Assembly: GCA_004294445.1 (NCBI GenBank)
Contig: REAZ01000012.1
Coordinates: 62,001 to 126,000 of the forward strand
DNA length: 64,000 nucleotides
Direction of reading: 5' to 3'
Source of the DNA: Cytophagales bacterium
GTDB taxonomy: Bacteria > Bacteroidota > Bacteroidia > Cytophagales > Thermoflexibacteraceae
Shown here in pieces: positions 28,133-39,000 of this stretch. Within the stretch, counting starts at the first letter, position 1. Each line of letters begins with the position of its first letter. Under the pieces are notes generated by a model. It worked only from the letters and a program-made list of their open reading frames with translations, had not been told where the DNA came from and made no database searches. Made by a program: the position numbers and the translations under genes.

Positions 28133-28567
28133 ATGACAAAACAAATACTTTTTTTCTCTCTTTTTATGAGTATATTCTACTCATCTTTCGCACTTGTTTT
28201 ACCAAAGGATAAGGCTCGCAACTCTGCTTATGCACCGATGCTTGCGGCGAGTTCTTCTGCCATTTCTCATATTGTTTATTATTCTGATGATAAACTATAC
28301 TCAAGCACTCAGATAGAAATTAGTAATATTTATCCAAATCCTGCAAATGACATAGTAAAGTTTAACTACACCCTGCTTGAGCCTATGCTAAAAGCGAAAA
28401 TTACCATACGAAATGTATTGGGCAGTGTGATAGCTGAGGAGGAACTTTCGCACGAAACCAAACAGTTGGATATTCACGTAAACGAATACACTGCGGGTAT
28501 GTATTTTTATACACTTTCCATTAATAATAAAAGCATTATTACTAAGAAATTTTTAGTAAAAAGATAA
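28133..28567 (+). CDS. Tiny T9SS protein: signal peptide plus sorting domain
   Basis: 144 residues from ATG 28133 (MTKQILFFSLFMSIFYSSFA). After the signal peptide there is only a linker of about 40 residues. A full type A T9SS sorting domain follows (IYPNPANDIVKFNYTL, then IRNVLGSVI, YTAGMYFYTLS, ending ITKKFLVKR). The family's domain directs export through PorU/PorV and attachment at the cell surface. Here there is no recognisable passenger, which is unusual. It could be a small surface protein or a remnant of a larger one. It is convergent with the EnvC-like gene (12-base gap). Confidence 0.85.
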   Translation: MTKQILFFSLFMSIFYSSFALVLPKDKARNSAYAPMLAASSSAISHIVYYSDDKLYSSTQIEISNIYPNPANDIVKFNYTLLEPMLKAKITIRNVLGSVIAEEELSHETKQLDIHVNEYTAGMYFYTLSINNKSIITKKFLVKR

Positions 28568-28579
28568 CTACGCTTTCTT

Positions 28580-29782
28580 TTATTTTGATTTGGCTAACCA
28601 ATCTTCGGGGTTTAGCCTTTTTTTATTTTGCCAAACTTGAAATTGAAACGAAGGCACGCCCTCGCTGTTTGTCCCTACCATGCCTATAGTATCTCTGGCT
28701 TTGACTTTGTTGCCTATTTTTATTTTTACATTCTGTAGCTGGGCATATACTGTAAAATAATCTCCATGCTGCACCAATACCATAAAATAGTTCCCCAACA
28801 TCTTGCTTACCGCAATTACTTGCCCATCATAAATAGCCCTTACATTTTCTCCTTCGCTTGTTCGGATATCCACGCCCAAGTTATCTATGGTAATATTTTC
28901 TAAAACGGGATGTCTTTGCTTACCAAACTTTGCAAGAACGCTCCCCTCTTTTACAGGCCACATCAGCTTTCCTTTGGCTTCTGCAAAAGATTTAGAAGCA
29001 GCTATAATACTTTCTGGGGTGCGTTTTGATGTTGTTTTATCTGAAATTTCGTTTTCAACCTTATTAGCCCTACTTACTGCATCATTTACCGCTTTTTCTA
29101 ATTGTTGCATTGTTTTTTTGCGGTTTTCTATTTCTATAAATAACTCTTTTTCTCTGTTTTTTAGAGAGTTTACGAGTAATAACTGCTCCCCTTTGAGTTC
29201 GCTTAGTTTGGCTTGCTGGCTTTTGTTTATCGCAAGTAATTCGGCTCTTTCTTGTTTTTGCTTTTCCAACTGTTTCTTTTGCAAAGCAAGTTCTTTTTGC
29301 TGTTTTTCTATCCTTTTTATCTGTTTTTTCCTTTCCTCATCATATTGCTTGAGGTAATTAAGGCGTGCCATGAGTTGGTTAAAGGAAGCAGATGAAAACA
29401 TAAATGAAAGTTTCTCCATGCTATTTTTGGTCTTCGAGGAAAGATAAAGCATTTCGGCATACTCCTCTTTTAGCTTTTGCAGTAGTGTTGTGTTTACTTT
29501 GAGTAGGGAATCAGTAGCCAACATTTCCCTGTCTATGAGTGGTATTTCTTGCAAAATAATATTTACAAGCGTTGCTCTTTCCTCTATTTGCCGATTTATT
29601 TCGTTGAGTTTGCTTATTTTTTCTTGTTTGAATGTCAGTGTTTTTTGTAAGATTCGGTCAGCCTCCTCAATTTTTTTCTGCTGATTCTTGCGGTCATGTT
29701 CGAGGTCGTACTTGCTTTTTTGAGCAAATAAGGGTGTGGATACCACACAAAATACTATGAGTAAATATAGTTTTTTCATCAA
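28580..29782 (-). CDS. EnvC-like murein hydrolase activator (degenerate M23/LytM domain)
   Basis: 400 residues: signal peptide (MMKKLYLLIVFCVVSTPLFAQ), a long coiled coil at about residues 20-250, then a C-terminal LytM fold (LMWPVKEGSVLAKFGKQRHP to QFQVWQNKKRLNPEDWL). The zinc ligands of active M23 peptidases are missing. The HxxxD position reads NLGVD, the Y-A-H-L position reads YAQL, and the HxH position reads FQF. That matches EnvC-type proteins, which do not cut peptidoglycan but activate amidases during cell division. Activity as an amidase activator is inferred from this. Confidence 0.88.
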   Translation of the reverse strand: MMKKLYLLIVFCVVSTPLFAQKSKYDLEHDRKNQQKKIEEADRILQKTLTFKQEKISKLNEINRQIEERATLVNIILQEIPLIDREMLATDSLLKVNTTLLQKLKEEYAEMLYLSSKTKNSMEKLSFMFSSASFNQLMARLNYLKQYDEERKKQIKRIEKQQKELALQKKQLEKQKQERAELLAINKSQQAKLSELKGEQLLLVNSLKNREKELFIEIENRKKTMQQLEKAVNDAVSRANKVENEISDKTTSKRTPESIIAASKSFAEAKGKLMWPVKEGSVLAKFGKQRHPVLENITIDNLGVDIRTSEGENVRAIYDGQVIAVSKMLGNYFMVLVQHGDYFTVYAQLQNVKIKIGNKVKARDTIGMVGTNSEGVPSFQFQVWQNKKRLNPEDWLAKSK

Positions 29783-29800
29783 TCATAAAGGGATATTGGA

Positions 29801-29808
29801 CAAATATA
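29801..29808 (-). promoter_or_regulatory. Candidate -7 element TATATTTG of EnvC-like gene
   Basis: Exact TAnnTTTG on the minus strand, 18 bases before the start codon. No clear -33. Confidence 0.4.
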
Positions 29809-29956
29809 CTAAAAAGGATTATGTTTTTCTAAAAAGTCATTTTTTTACCATCACAATTTTTAACATTGGCACAGTAATAAATAAGCATAATTTAAACAAT
29901 TTATAGCTTTTTGCAGTATATTTATAAGCAAATTAAAATTATTTACATACAATATC

Positions 29957-31300
29957 ATGGAGATTATTTCAGGTTTTTCTAAACTTTCCAAAAAACAAAA
30001 ATTGGCGTGGCTTGCTGCTCAAATAGCTGAAAGACAGTCAGATACAAATCAGCAGGAATTTATTGCCGATTTTGAAAGCTATCAGCACAGAGACCCTAAA
30101 GTACAAAAACTTTATGATGAATTTAGCGAAAACACACTTACCAATTTTTATATGCCCTATGGCTTAGTGCCTAACGTGCTAATGAATGGGAAGTTGTATG
30201 CCATTCCTTTGGTGATAGAGGAAAGTTCGGTAGTAGCGGCGGCGGCGGGCAGTGCTAAGTTTTGGTTAGAAAGAGGGGGCTTCAAAGCAGAAGTAATAGA
30301 CACCAAAAAAGTAGGGCAGGTGCATTTTCTCTGGGAGGGAGATTTCAAAAAAATAGATGTGCTATTTGATGAATTAAGAGAACTTATGCTTGACAATACA
30401 GCCTTGATAACTGCCAATATGAGGGCAAGGGGAGGCGGAATTTTGGATATATCCTTAGTAAATATGACTGAAGTAGAGCCAAACTACTATCAGATAAAAG
30501 CTACTTTCGAAACTTGCGAATCGATGGGGGCCAATTTTATCAATACTTGCTTGGAGGAGTTTGCTCGCACGCTCAAGGACTGGGCAGCCAATAGCGAACA
30601 CTTTGTAGGTAGGGAAAAAGAGCCGTTGGTTGTTATGTCTATCCTATCCAACTATACGCCTGAGTGCTTGGTACGGGCATGGGTAGAATGTCCTGTCAAT
30701 GAGTTAGGCTATTTTGAGGAGATGCCCCCTGAAATGTTTGCCTACAAATTTAGCAAGGCGATTATGATTGCTAAAAATGACCCTCACCGAGCTACTACGC
30801 ACAACAAAGGGATTTTTAATGGCATAGATGCACTTACGTTGGCTACTGGCAATGATTTTAGGGCTATAGAGGCTTGTGGACATACGTATGCATCGCGTAA
30901 TGGGAAGTATCAGAGCCTCACAGACTGCAGCATAGAAAATGGTGTTTTTAAATTTTGGATAGAAATACCAATGGCAGTTGGCACTGTAGGCGGTTTGACT
31001 TCTTTGCACCCCTTAGTAAAAAAATCTTTTGAAATATTGGGGAATCCTTCCGTAAAGGAGCTAATGGAGCTAATGGCTGTGATTGGACTGGCTCAAAATT
31101 TTGGTGCATTAAAATCCCTGACCACTACAGGCATACAGAAAGGACACATGAAAATGCACTTACTCAATATTTTAAAGCATTTTGAGGCTACAGAAAACGA
31201 AGTAAAACAAGCTGTAGAGCATTTCAAAAACAATGTGGTTTCGTTTCGGTCGGTGCGTGATTTATTAGATTTGGTTCGGATAGAGCAGCCAATAGCCTAA
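29957..31300 (+). CDS. mvaA: Hydroxymethylglutaryl-CoA reductase, class II (degradative type)
   Basis: 447 residues, matching class II HMG-CoA reductases of bacteria. The catalytic Glu lies in PLVIEESSVVAAA, the substrate/cofactor loop is ESMGANFINT, catalytic Lys is in HNKGIFNGIDAL, Asp in ATGNDFRAIEACGH, and the C-terminal His in QKGHMKMHL. The enzyme interconverts HMG-CoA and mevalonate. In Bacteroidota with the mevalonate route this class supplies isoprenoid precursors, which fits the GHMP kinase at 62101. It starts at ATG 29957 and is convergent with rpoC, with a bidirectional terminator between. Confidence 0.95.
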   Translation: MEIISGFSKLSKKQKLAWLAAQIAERQSDTNQQEFIADFESYQHRDPKVQKLYDEFSENTLTNFYMPYGLVPNVLMNGKLYAIPLVIEESSVVAAAAGSAKFWLERGGFKAEVIDTKKVGQVHFLWEGDFKKIDVLFDELRELMLDNTALITANMRARGGGILDISLVNMTEVEPNYYQIKATFETCESMGANFINTCLEEFARTLKDWAANSEHFVGREKEPLVVMSILSNYTPECLVRAWVECPVNELGYFEEMPPEMFAYKFSKAIMIAKNDPHRATTHNKGIFNGIDALTLATGNDFRAIEACGHTYASRNGKYQSLTDCSIENGVFKFWIEIPMAVGTVGGLTSLHPLVKKSFEILGNPSVKELMELMAVIGLAQNFGALKSLTTTGIQKGHMKMHLLNILKHFEATENEVKQAVEHFKNNVVSFRSVRDLLDLVRIEQPIA

Positions 31301-31324
31301 ATAATAACCTACAATCGCATAAAA

Positions 31325-31363
31325 AAAACAGCCTTCTAAGAATTTCTCTTGGAAGGCTGTTTT
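31325..31363. terminator. Bidirectional terminator between mvaA and rpoC
   Basis: A 17-bp stem with one G-U pair (AAAACAGCCTTCTAAGA against TCTTGGAAGGCTGTTTT) closes a 5-base loop. It is preceded by an A-run and followed by a T-run, so it can end transcription from both convergent genes. Confidence 0.85.
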
Positions 31364-31380
31364 CTTATGATAAAAAACCC

Positions 31381-34300
31381 TTAGTCTTGGTATTCTTTCT
31401 TCAATCTGAAGTTTTCCTTTGATTCTTTCAAAGATTCATATTCCTCTTTTGAATATACCTTGATAGTTTCGTAGTCCCTCATGCCTGTTCCCGCAGGTAT
31501 TAAGTGTCCTACGATTACGTTTTCTTTCAGACCGAGTAAGTAATCTGTTTTTGCTCTGATAGCGGCTTCGCTAAGTACCTTCGTAGTTTCTTGGAAAGAA
31601 GCTGCCGAGAATACACTTTTCGTACCGAGAGATGCCTGAGTGATACCCTGTAGAGTAGGCTTAGAAACCGCAGGTTGTGCGTCTTTTACCTTCACCAACT
31701 TCATATCCCTACGCTTAAGGCTTGAGTTTTCATCTCTGAGCCTTCTTGCACTTACTATCATACCCTTCTTCATAGTTTGCGACTCACCTGCATCCATTAT
31801 TATCTTTTTATCCAAGATAACATCATTCGCCTCCCTGAAAGAGAATTTATCTACTACTTGTCCTGGCAAGAACATCGTATCTCCTGGGTCTATGATTTCT
31901 ACTTTCTGCATCATCTGGCGGACAATCACCTCGCAGTGCTTGTCGTTGATTTTCACACCTTGCAAGCGATATACCTCTTGAATTTCATTTACCAAATATT
32001 CCTGAACCGCAGTAGGTCCTTTGATAGACAAGATGTCAGAAGGCGTAATAGCACCATCAGAAAGAGCGTGTCCCGCTTTTACAAAGTCGTTTTCTTGTAC
32101 CAAAATATGCTTGGAAAGAGGCACCATGTACTTCATTTTTACGCCATCTCTTGATTCCACAAAAATCTCTCTGTTACCACGTTTGATAGCTCCATAGGTT
32201 ACAACACCATCTATATCACTTACTACGGCAGGGTTTGAAGGATTACGCGCCTCAAATAATTCTGTAATACGTGGCAAACCACCCGTAATATCACGCATTT
32301 TGCTTAGGGTTCTCGGAATTTTCACCAAGATTTGCCCTGCTTTTACTTTCTGCCCGTTTTCTACTGACAAGTGCGCCCCCACAGGAATATTGCTACTAAT
32401 AACGTTGCCTTGCTCATTCCTCACCATGATTACAGGGTTCTTAGTTTTATCCCTTGTTTCAATGATTACTTTCTCTCTGTAGCCCGTTTGCTCATCATAT
32501 TCCTCTTGGTAGGTAATCCCTTCCTCTATCGCTTCAAATTCAATTTTACCGTCATATTGAGAAAGAATAACGGCATTGTAAGGATCCCAATAGCAAATAT
32601 TATCTCCCTTGTTTACCATTTGTCCTTCTTTTACACGCAGGAATGCGCCGTAAGGTACGTGCTGACTGATAAGCATTTGCCCATTTTCAGTGCTGATAAT
32701 TTTTACCTCTGCCGTACGTGCCATAACTACGTTGAGTTTCTCTCCGTCATTATTGGTAGAAGGCACCATTTTCATTTCTTCAAACTCTACCTTGCCGCTA
32801 AATTTGGCGTTTACCGAAGAATCAACGGAAATATTAGAAGCTGCACCGCCTACGTGGAAAGTTCTCAGAGTAAGCTGCGTACCTGGCTCGCCAATAGACT
32901 GTGCCGCAATTACGCCCACAGATTCTCCAATTTGTACCATCTTGCCCGAAGCCAAGTTCCTGCCGTAGCACTTGCCGCATACCCCCTGCTTAGACTCGCA
33001 GGTAAGTACGGAGCGAATCTCTACTTGCTCTATTGAAGTTTCTTCTATCTTTTTCGCAACGTCCTCCGTAATTTCTTCACCAGAACCTACAATCAAATCG
33101 CTTGAAAGTGGGTCAAAAATATCGTGTACGGATACTCGTCCTAATATTCTTTCAGAAAGTTTCTCTATTACATCATCTTGGTCTTTCAAAGCCTCCATAG
33201 TGATGCCTCTAAGCGTGCCACAGTCGTCCTCATTAATGACTACGTCTTGTGCCACATCTACCAAACGGCGTGTAAGATAGCCCGCATCAGCCGTTTTGAG
33301 TGCTGTATCTGCCAGACCTTTACGCGCACCGTGCGTAGAAATAAAGTATTCCACAACGTCCAATCCTTCTTTGAAATTAGAAAGGATAGGGTTTTCAATG
33401 ATTTCACCCACAGACCCTTGCAAGTTTTTCTGCGGTTTAGCCATCAGACCTCTCATACCGCCCAACTGCCTTACCTGCTCCCTTGAGCCTCTGGCTCCTG
33501 AGTGCATCATCATATATATTGGGTTAAATCCTTGTCTGTCTTCTTCTAACTGCTTTAATAGCGTAGTTGTAATATCGTTATTTACTTTTGTCCAAACGTC
33601 AATTACTTGGTTATAACGCTCATTATCAGTGATAAGACCTCCATAATAGTTATTCCAAATAATCTCTACTTCTTGCTTGGCTTTGCCAATAAGTTCCATT
33701 TTATTCGAAGGTACTTGAACGTCAGAAAGCCCTATAGAAAGACCTCCTTTGAACGCTGTTTGGAAACCAAGATATTTGATGTCGTCCAAGAAGTGCGCTG
33801 TTCGCTGCATACCTACTACCTTGAAGACGTGAGAAATAATGACTTGCAATTTTTTCTTAGTCAATTCCTCATTCAGATAGCCAACTTCTTTGGGAACAAA
33901 CTGATTGATAATGACTCTACCTGCTACAGTTTCTATTAATCTATAGACTAATTCACCTGTTTTTTCATCTTTGACAGTCGTTCTTACTTTGATGTAAGCG
34001 TGCTTGTCCAAGATTCCTTCGTTCATTGCTATAATCACTTCTTCGGCAGAATAGAAACTCATTCCTTCACCTTTTACCTTGTAAGTTGGCGTAGAACGGC
34101 GACCTTTTGATAGATAGTAAAGCCCCAATACCATGTCTTGCGAAGGTACGGTAATAGGTGTGCCGTTTGCAGGGTTCAAGATATTGTGCGAAGCCAACAT
34201 GAGCAAAGAAGCTTCTAAGACTGCTGCCTGACCAAGTGGAACGTGAACAGCCATCTGGTCTCCGTCAAAGTCAGCATTGAACGCCGTACATACTAAGGGG

Positions 34301-35694
34301 TGAAGCTGGATAGCCTTTCCCTCGATAAGTTTCGGCTGGAAAGCCTGAATACCCAAGCGGTGCAAAGTAGGGGCGCGATTAAGCAGTACGGGATGCCCTT
34401 TCAACACATTTTCTAAAATATCCCAGACTACAGGAAGTTTTTTATCTACAATTTTCTTTGCAGATTTTACCGTTTTAACAATCCCTCTTTCTATTAATTT
34501 TCTGATAATAAATGGCTTGAATAGCTCTGCTGCCATGTCTTTTGGCAAGCCACATTCATGCAACTTGAGTTCGGGACCTACCACGATAACCGAACGACCA
34601 GAATAATCTACACGCTTACCAAGTAAGTTTTGGCGGAAACGACCTTGCTTTCCTTTGAGCATATCGCTCAAAGATTTCAAAGCCCTGTTGCCATCAGCAC
34701 GTACTGCATTCACCTTGCGAGAGTTATCAAACAAGGAATCTACAGCCTCTTGTAACATTCTCTTTTCATTACGCAAGATAACTTCTGGTGCTTTGATGTC
34801 TATAAGGCGTTTCAAACGGTTATTTCTGATAATTACCCTTCTGTATAGGTCATTTAAGTCGGAAGTAGCAAAGCGACCGCCGTCCAAAGGCACTAATGGG
34901 CGTAACTCTGGCGGAATTACAGGCACCATGCGTATGACCATCCATTCGGGCTTATTTTCTATATTTCTTGATTTAGCATTGCGGAACGCCTCTACTACTT
35001 TTAGGCGTTTGAGTGCTTCTGCCTTTCGCTGTTGAGAAGTATCATTAGATGCCAAGTCGCGCAAGTCGTAAGAAAGTTCGTCAAGATTAGTGCGTTGCAA
35101 AAGCATTTCTAAAGATTCAGCCCCCATTTTGGCGATGAATTTGTTTGGGTCTTCATCGGGTAGCATCTGGTTTTCTCTTGGCAGTTTGTCTATGATGTCC
35201 AAATATTCATCTTCTGTCAAGAAATCCAATCTATTGATGCCATCTTTTGCCTTTACACCGGGCTGTACTACCACGTAGCGTTCATAATAGATTACTTGGT
35301 CTAACTTTTTGGTAGGAAGTCCAAGTAAATAGCCTATTTTATTAGGCAAAGAACGGAAATACCAAATATGCGCCACAGGAATCACCAACTGAATGTGTCC
35401 CATGCGTTCGCGTCTTACCTTTTTCTCTGTAACTTCTACACCGCACCTATCGCAGATGATGCCTTTGTAGCGAATACGTTTGTATTTGCCGCAATGACAT
35501 TCCCAATCTTTTACGGGTCCGAAGATACGCTCGCAAAACAACCCGCCCATTTCAGGCTTGTAGGTACGATAGTTAATCGTTTCTGGTTGCGTTACTTCGC
35601 CGTGAGAACTCTCCAAGATGGACTCGGGAGAGGCAAGACTAATGGTAATCCTTGTAAAATCGTTACTGATTTTCTTATTCTTTTTGAAAGCCAT
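31381..35694 (-). CDS. rpoC: RNA polymerase beta' subunit
   Basis: 1437 residues, a full-length beta' with all landmarks. The N-terminal zinc finger is around Cys residues of [22 protein letters not shown], the catalytic [12 protein letters not shown] motif is at about residues 473-484, and the second zinc site (Cys residues of [16 protein letters not shown]) and trigger-loop region follow. It is the catalytic core subunit of RNA polymerase. Unusually, rpoB is not upstream: the next gene upstream is on the other strand, and rpoC has its own promoter (35743-35772). Confidence 0.99.
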   Translation of the reverse strand: MAFKKNKKISNDFTRITISLASPESILESSHGEVTQPETINYRTYKPEMGGLFCERIFGPVKDWECHCGKYKRIRYKGIICDRCGVEVTEKKVRRERMGHIQLVIPVAHIWYFRSLPNKIGYLLGLPTKKLDQVIYYERYVVVQPGVKAKDGINRLDFLTEDEYLDIIDKLPRENQMLPDEDPNKFIAKMGAESLEMLLQRTNLDELSYDLRDLASNDTSQQRKAEALKRLKVVEAFRNAKSRNIENKPEWMVIRMVPVIPPELRPLVPLDGGRFATSDLNDLYRRVIIRNNRLKRLIDIKAPEVILRNEKRMLQEAVDSLFDNSRKVNAVRADGNRALKSLSDMLKGKQGRFRQNLLGKRVDYSGRSVIVVGPELKLHECGLPKDMAAELFKPFIIRKLIERGIVKTVKSAKKIVDKKLPVVWDILENVLKGHPVLLNRAPTLHRLGIQAFQPKLIEGKAIQLHPLVCTAFNADFDGDQMAVHVPLGQAAVLEASLLMLASHNILNPANGTPITVPSQDMVLGLYYLSKGRRSTPTYKVKGEGMSFYSAEEVIIAMNEGILDKHAYIKVRTTVKDEKTGELVYRLIETVAGRVIINQFVPKEVGYLNEELTKKKLQVIISHVFKVVGMQRTAHFLDDIKYLGFQTAFKGGLSIGLSDVQVPSNKMELIGKAKQEVEIIWNNYYGGLITDNERYNQVIDVWTKVNNDITTTLLKQLEEDRQGFNPIYMMMHSGARGSREQVRQLGGMRGLMAKPQKNLQGSVGEIIENPILSNFKEGLDVVEYFISTHGARKGLADTALKTADAGYLTRRLVDVAQDVVINEDDCGTLRGITMEALKDQDDVIEKLSERILGRVSVHDIFDPLSSDLIVGSGEEITEDVAKKIEETSIEQVEIRSVLTCESKQGVCGKCYGRNLASGKMVQIGESVGVIAAQSIGEPGTQLTLRTFHVGGAASNISVDSSVNAKFSGKVEFEEMKMVPSTNNDGEKLNVVMARTAEVKIISTENGQMLISQHVPYGAFLRVKEGQMVNKGDNICYWDPYNAVILSQYDGKIEFEAIEEGITYQEEYDEQTGYREKVIIETRDKTKNPVIMVRNEQGNVISSNIPVGAHLSVENGQKVKAGQILVKIPRTLSKMRDITGGLPRITELFEARNPSNPAVVSDIDGVVTYGAIKRGNREIFVESRDGVKMKYMVPLSKHILVQENDFVKAGHALSDGAITPSDILSIKGPTAVQEYLVNEIQEVYRLQGVKINDKHCEVIVRQMMQKVEIIDPGDTMFLPGQVVDKFSFREANDVILDKKIIMDAGESQTMKKGMIVSARRLRDENSSLKRRDMKLVKVKDAQPAVSKPTLQGITQASLGTKSVFSAASFQETTKVLSEAAIRAKTDYLLGLKENVIVGHLIPAGTGMRDYETIKVYSKEEYESLKESKENFRLKKEYQD

Positions 35695-35742
35695 TTGGGA
35701 TATATATTAGATTAGAACCGTTGCTTTTTAACTTTGAACTTG

Positions 35743-35772
35743 CAAAGATAGCATTAAAAATTATTTTTCAAA
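35743..35772 (-). promoter_or_regulatory. rpoC promoter (TTTG-N18-TATCTTTG)
   Basis: On the minus strand TTTG (35769-35772) and an exact TATCTTTG (35743-35750) are 18 bases apart, and the start codon is 48 bases downstream. This supports transcription of rpoC independent of rpoB. Confidence 0.75.
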
Positions 35773-36001
35773 AATTTAATCGAATTTTTATATAATTTTT
35801 ATGTTTTTTTATAAGTTTCTGCTTGATTTTTGCTAAAACATATAAATAAATGATAATCAAATAGTTAGCTTGTTAATGTTGTTTTTTGTAAAAATAATAC
35901 TTGGCTGGGGCAGAGGAATCCATTTTGAAATGTTTAAAATCGCTACAACTATGTTTTTTCGTACCCATCAACAAATTTATTTTTTTTAACAGAACATCAA
36001 A

Positions 36002-36009
36002 TACCTTTG
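36002..36009 (+). promoter_or_regulatory. Candidate -7 element TACCTTTG
   Basis: Exact TAnnTTTG 69 bases before the giant protein's start. No TTTG was found at the -33 position. Confidence 0.45.
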
Positions 36010-36078
36010 TTACGTAAACAATCCAAATAAGCCTACGCACACTACTCCTAAGATTATTGAAAACTCATTCCAAAAACC

Positions 36079-39000
36079 ATGAAAAAAACACAACTTTATC
36101 GCCTTCTTATCGCAGTCATTGTGTGGCTGATATGCACACAAAACCCGATACAAGCAGTAGCACAAGTTGCTAAGTTAGCCAACGAAGCCACTTTTTTGCA
36201 AGATGTGAAAACGGCTCTTTCCAAATCTGCCAGCCGCAGGGCGGGCGAAACTGCTGTAAAGTTTGAGGCTACTTGGGCTAAACTAAATGCAGACCAAAAG
36301 AAAAAAGTGTATGAAATTAGTCATTCTATTTCCATAAAAGCCTTAGACCCTTTGGTGCAGTTAGAGAATTTTTATGGCTGCATTACGGCACTCATCGAGG
36401 TAAAAAAAGCACCTACTGATGAAGTTACAAAGTTCATAAATGTTGCAGGGCAGACTGCCGAATCGTACAATTATAGTGTGCATATTCTTTCGCGTTTCTT
36501 TACCACTTCGCGGGTTTTCTTAGAGGAAAATCTATTATACAAATCTTCTTACTATAATTTGCAACTATCTAAGAATCCGCAGTTTTCTTTTGAGTTCGTT
36601 AATGCTGCAACGGAGGCTTTGAGGGAAGACATCAAAGCAGCAGCAGCAGATACTTTGGCAGTGGTGGAAGCCCCCTCAACAGAGTCGGACACTTCTGGAT
36701 TTTTGAGCGGAGATGATGCTTTTAAGTTTGATAGTGAGTCTTCTGCCGCCCCAATAGATACTATAGACTACAGCCGTCCCGTTTTCGAAAAGCCCATCGC
36801 CAAGCCCGTTTCAGGACCTATCATCAAATTTGGAACTATAGATTTGGATATGTTCTCGCAGTACGACACGCTCAAAATAACAGGTACTACAGGCAAATTG
36901 GAGCTGGTTGCTTACAGTTTTCATGGCATAGGCGGCAAGACAGACTGGTCGGGAGAGGGAATATCTGCAACTGATTTATTTTGCGAATTGGATAATTATG
37001 AGTTTAATACACGAATACCCGCCGTTAGTGCCAAATACTGTATGCTTACCTATAAATCCAAAACAGACGGCAAGGTGTTAGGCGATTTCGAATACAAAAG
37101 TGAGCGAAGAAGCAAGAAGGAGTATAGCCAATATCCTAAATTTACTTCTTATTATGCCGATGCTGTAGTAAAAAATTTGGCAAAAGAAGTAACTTACAAA
37201 GGTGGGTGTAGCTTGGTAGGCAGGCGTTTTACAAGTGTGAACCTGAGTAATTTGCCTTCTAAAATCACCATTAGCAAGGGTGGGAAAAAGAAATTTGAGG
37301 CAAGTTCAAAGCAAGAGTTTATTTTTTCGGACTCCCTCATTACCAATCCTTTGACCCAAGTACGTATTTTCATGAGGAATAATGATAGCCTATACATAGA
37401 CCACATAGGGGCGCAACTACGCTATAATCTTGGGACGGGACTTTTGCGCGCCAGAAAGGAAAAACATGAGTATCGCTATACGCCATTTTTTGACTCCTAT
37501 CATCGCATGGAAATTTTTGCAGACTACGTAGAGTGGAATGTTACCCAAGACAGTATGACCATCGCAATGCTCACAGGTAATATCCCTGACTCTGCCAAAG
37601 TGAGTATTGCCGAAGACCCTAACAAAAAAGCCAAGCTCAAGGGACTTAATGCGATAGACGAAGAAGAAATGAAAAAACAGCAAGAAAAAGAAGCCAACAA
37701 AAGCGATAAGGAAAAGCAAAAAGACGCAGAAAAGGCAAAAAAAGAAGCAGAAAAAGCAAAGAAAAATGAAGGATTTAATCCTGATGTGATGGAAGTATCG
37801 GGCAGACCGCAATCTGACTACAGCCTAAGCAAAAATCCGAAGGCAAAAGGCAAAGGAGCGGAAAGTGAAGGGGTGAAAAACTATGCAGAAGACATTAGTG
37901 CCGACAAAGTGAGGGCAGAAATTCGCTCTATGGATTATTTTAATGATTTTGAGTACGTGAGGCTAAAAGGTTTGAACGATTTTCACCCTTTAGCGGCTGC
38001 TTTGGCATACAGCAAGCAAGTAAAATCCACAAAATTCTCGATGGGTGGCTTGGCAAAATTTACTAAACGCAAGCCCGAACACATACGCCAAGCCATGAAA
38101 AGTTTGCAAAGATTGGGCTACATCAACTTAGATGCAGTGTCTATCTACAGCGACTCTGCTCGCCTCACGCGCAAAGGGGTGCTTTATGCCAATGCCTATA
38201 ATAGCTTGGTAGATTATGATAAGTTAGAAATGTTTTCTATGTCGGAGGGTGCGCATAGCAATATGAAATTAGACCTCAATACCAACGATTTAATTGTGCA
38301 TGATGTACCTTATTTTCCGCTTCGCCGCCATCCTAAATCCGAAGAAGAGGATGCGGATACTTTGCCAAAAGACAAATTAGATGTATGGGCAAAACCGAAA
38401 AGCAAAAAAGTGATTATAAAGCAAAATAGGAAAATAGTTTTTGATGGAGAGATAGAGGCTACTTCCCAAGCAAGATACAGGGCAAAAGGGTTTGAATTCA
38501 ACTACGATACTTTCCAAATAGCTATGAAAGAAGCAGATATAGCCTTTATAGAGCGAGATTCTGCCAATCGTCCTGTCAGAGATTCTACAGGTAACTACAA
38601 AGAAATGGCAAATAAAATCAAAGGTTCAAACGGAGTGCTAAGGCTTGCTTATCCTAAAAATAAGTCGGGAGAACTTCCCCGCTTTTTGCAACAATCCTCA
38701 CCTTATCCATATTTTGCAGCCGAACCTGGTGCCTACATTGCATTTGATGGCTCAGAAATATTAGAAGGCTCTTATAGCCAACAAGATAGCGCAAGCAAGA
38801 GGAATAAAGTGAGAATAGACTTGGAGAAGTTTCGCATGGACAGCCTAACCACACGCGGTATAGAGAAAACGGTCTTAGACGGAATGTTTCGTAGCAATGG
38901 CATTTTTCCTGATTTTAGGATTACTGCCCGTATCATGCCCGATAAGGCTTTTGGCTTTATGCACGATTTCAAACAGCACAAGGACTCCTTAGATGCCTCT

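Larger units (their letters stand above)
35695..36078. other. Divergent intergenic region between rpoC and giant exported protein
   Basis: No gene and no rpoB remnant in any frame. It holds the rpoC promoter and a rightward -7 element at 36002. The middle is very AT-rich with no strong hairpin seen. Confidence 0.6.

Noticed and set aside
28887-29357. 156-codon open frame antisense to the EnvC-like gene
   Set aside because: Mirrors the Lys/Glu-rich coiled coil on the other strand, giving a Ser/Phe/Leu/Cys-rich translation; no start context or motif.
32371-33036. 221-codon open frame on the + strand opposite rpoC
   Set aside because: Antisense shadow of a highly conserved gene; the translation is low in structure and shows no motif.
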